A stretch of 6,821 bases of DNA, taken from contig CAMJIA010000074.1 in assembly GCA_946405695.1 (NCBI GenBank), positions 1 to 6,821 on the forward strand. The letters are read 5' to 3'. Position 1 is the first letter of the stretch. Each line of letters starts with the position of its first letter. Positions 6,782 through 6,821 of this stretch are shown here, piece after piece. This DNA is from an uncultured Prevotellaceae bacterium. Lineage in GTDB: Bacteria; Bacteroidota; Bacteroidia; Bacteroidales; Bacteroidaceae. The translations under genes were made by a program, and so were the position numbers. Under the pieces are notes generated by a model. It had not been told where the DNA came from, did no database searches, and was given only the letters and a program-made list of their open reading frames with translations.

Positions 6782-6821
6782 TTAGGTTGAAGAATTATAA
6801 ACTGAAAAAACGAAGTTGAAT
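6782..6821. other. Short non-coding tail after the SusC-type gene
   Basis: Forty A-rich bases remain after the stop codon. There is no hairpin or T tract that would end transcription, and no complete start codon. In this family the next gene is almost always a susD-type lipoprotein gene in the same operon. The final two bases, AT, could be the beginning of an ATG, but this cannot be seen. Confidence 0.4.

Overview
The window reads as a piece of a Bacteroidota chromosome, most likely a Prevotella/Segatella-type member of the Bacteroidales. The reasons are a SusC/RagA-family outer-membrane transporter, a periplasmic propeller sensor of the HTCS type, promoters of the Bacteroidota form TAnnTTTG, and start codons without a Shine-Dalgarno sequence. 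The genus assignment is an inference from the style of the proteins; no marker gene is present.

Layout: (1) positions 1-299 hold the C-terminal end of a small phage-type protein on the + strand, cut by the window edge. (2) 300-388 is a T-rich gap with a -7 box very close to the next start. (3) 389-3340 encodes a 983-residue membrane-spanning regulator: signal peptide, 14 propeller-type repeats, a Y_Y_Y domain, one transmembrane helix, a short linker and a C-terminal AraC-type DNA-binding domain. It has no histidine kinase and no receiver domain. (4) 3341-3484 is a 144-base intergenic region dense in signals: a hairpin, a 13-base direct repeat with 21-base period, a perfect 16-base palindrome that matches the FNR-box pattern, and a TAnnTTTG promoter. 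(5) 3485-6781 encodes a complete 1098-residue SusC/RagA TonB-dependent transporter. (6) The last 40 bases are non-coding and would normally lead into a SusD-type lipoprotein gene, which is outside the window.

How it probably works: this looks like the regulatory and import end of a polysaccharide-utilisation-type locus. The propeller domain would sense a ligand in the periplasm and pass the signal through the membrane directly to the tethered AraC domain. That domain could act on the adjacent susC-like promoter, where the 21-base-period direct repeat abutting the -33 element is a good candidate operator. The substrate cannot be inferred because no enzyme gene is in view. The most novel elements are the kinase-free architecture and the compact, overlapping set of sites between the two genes.
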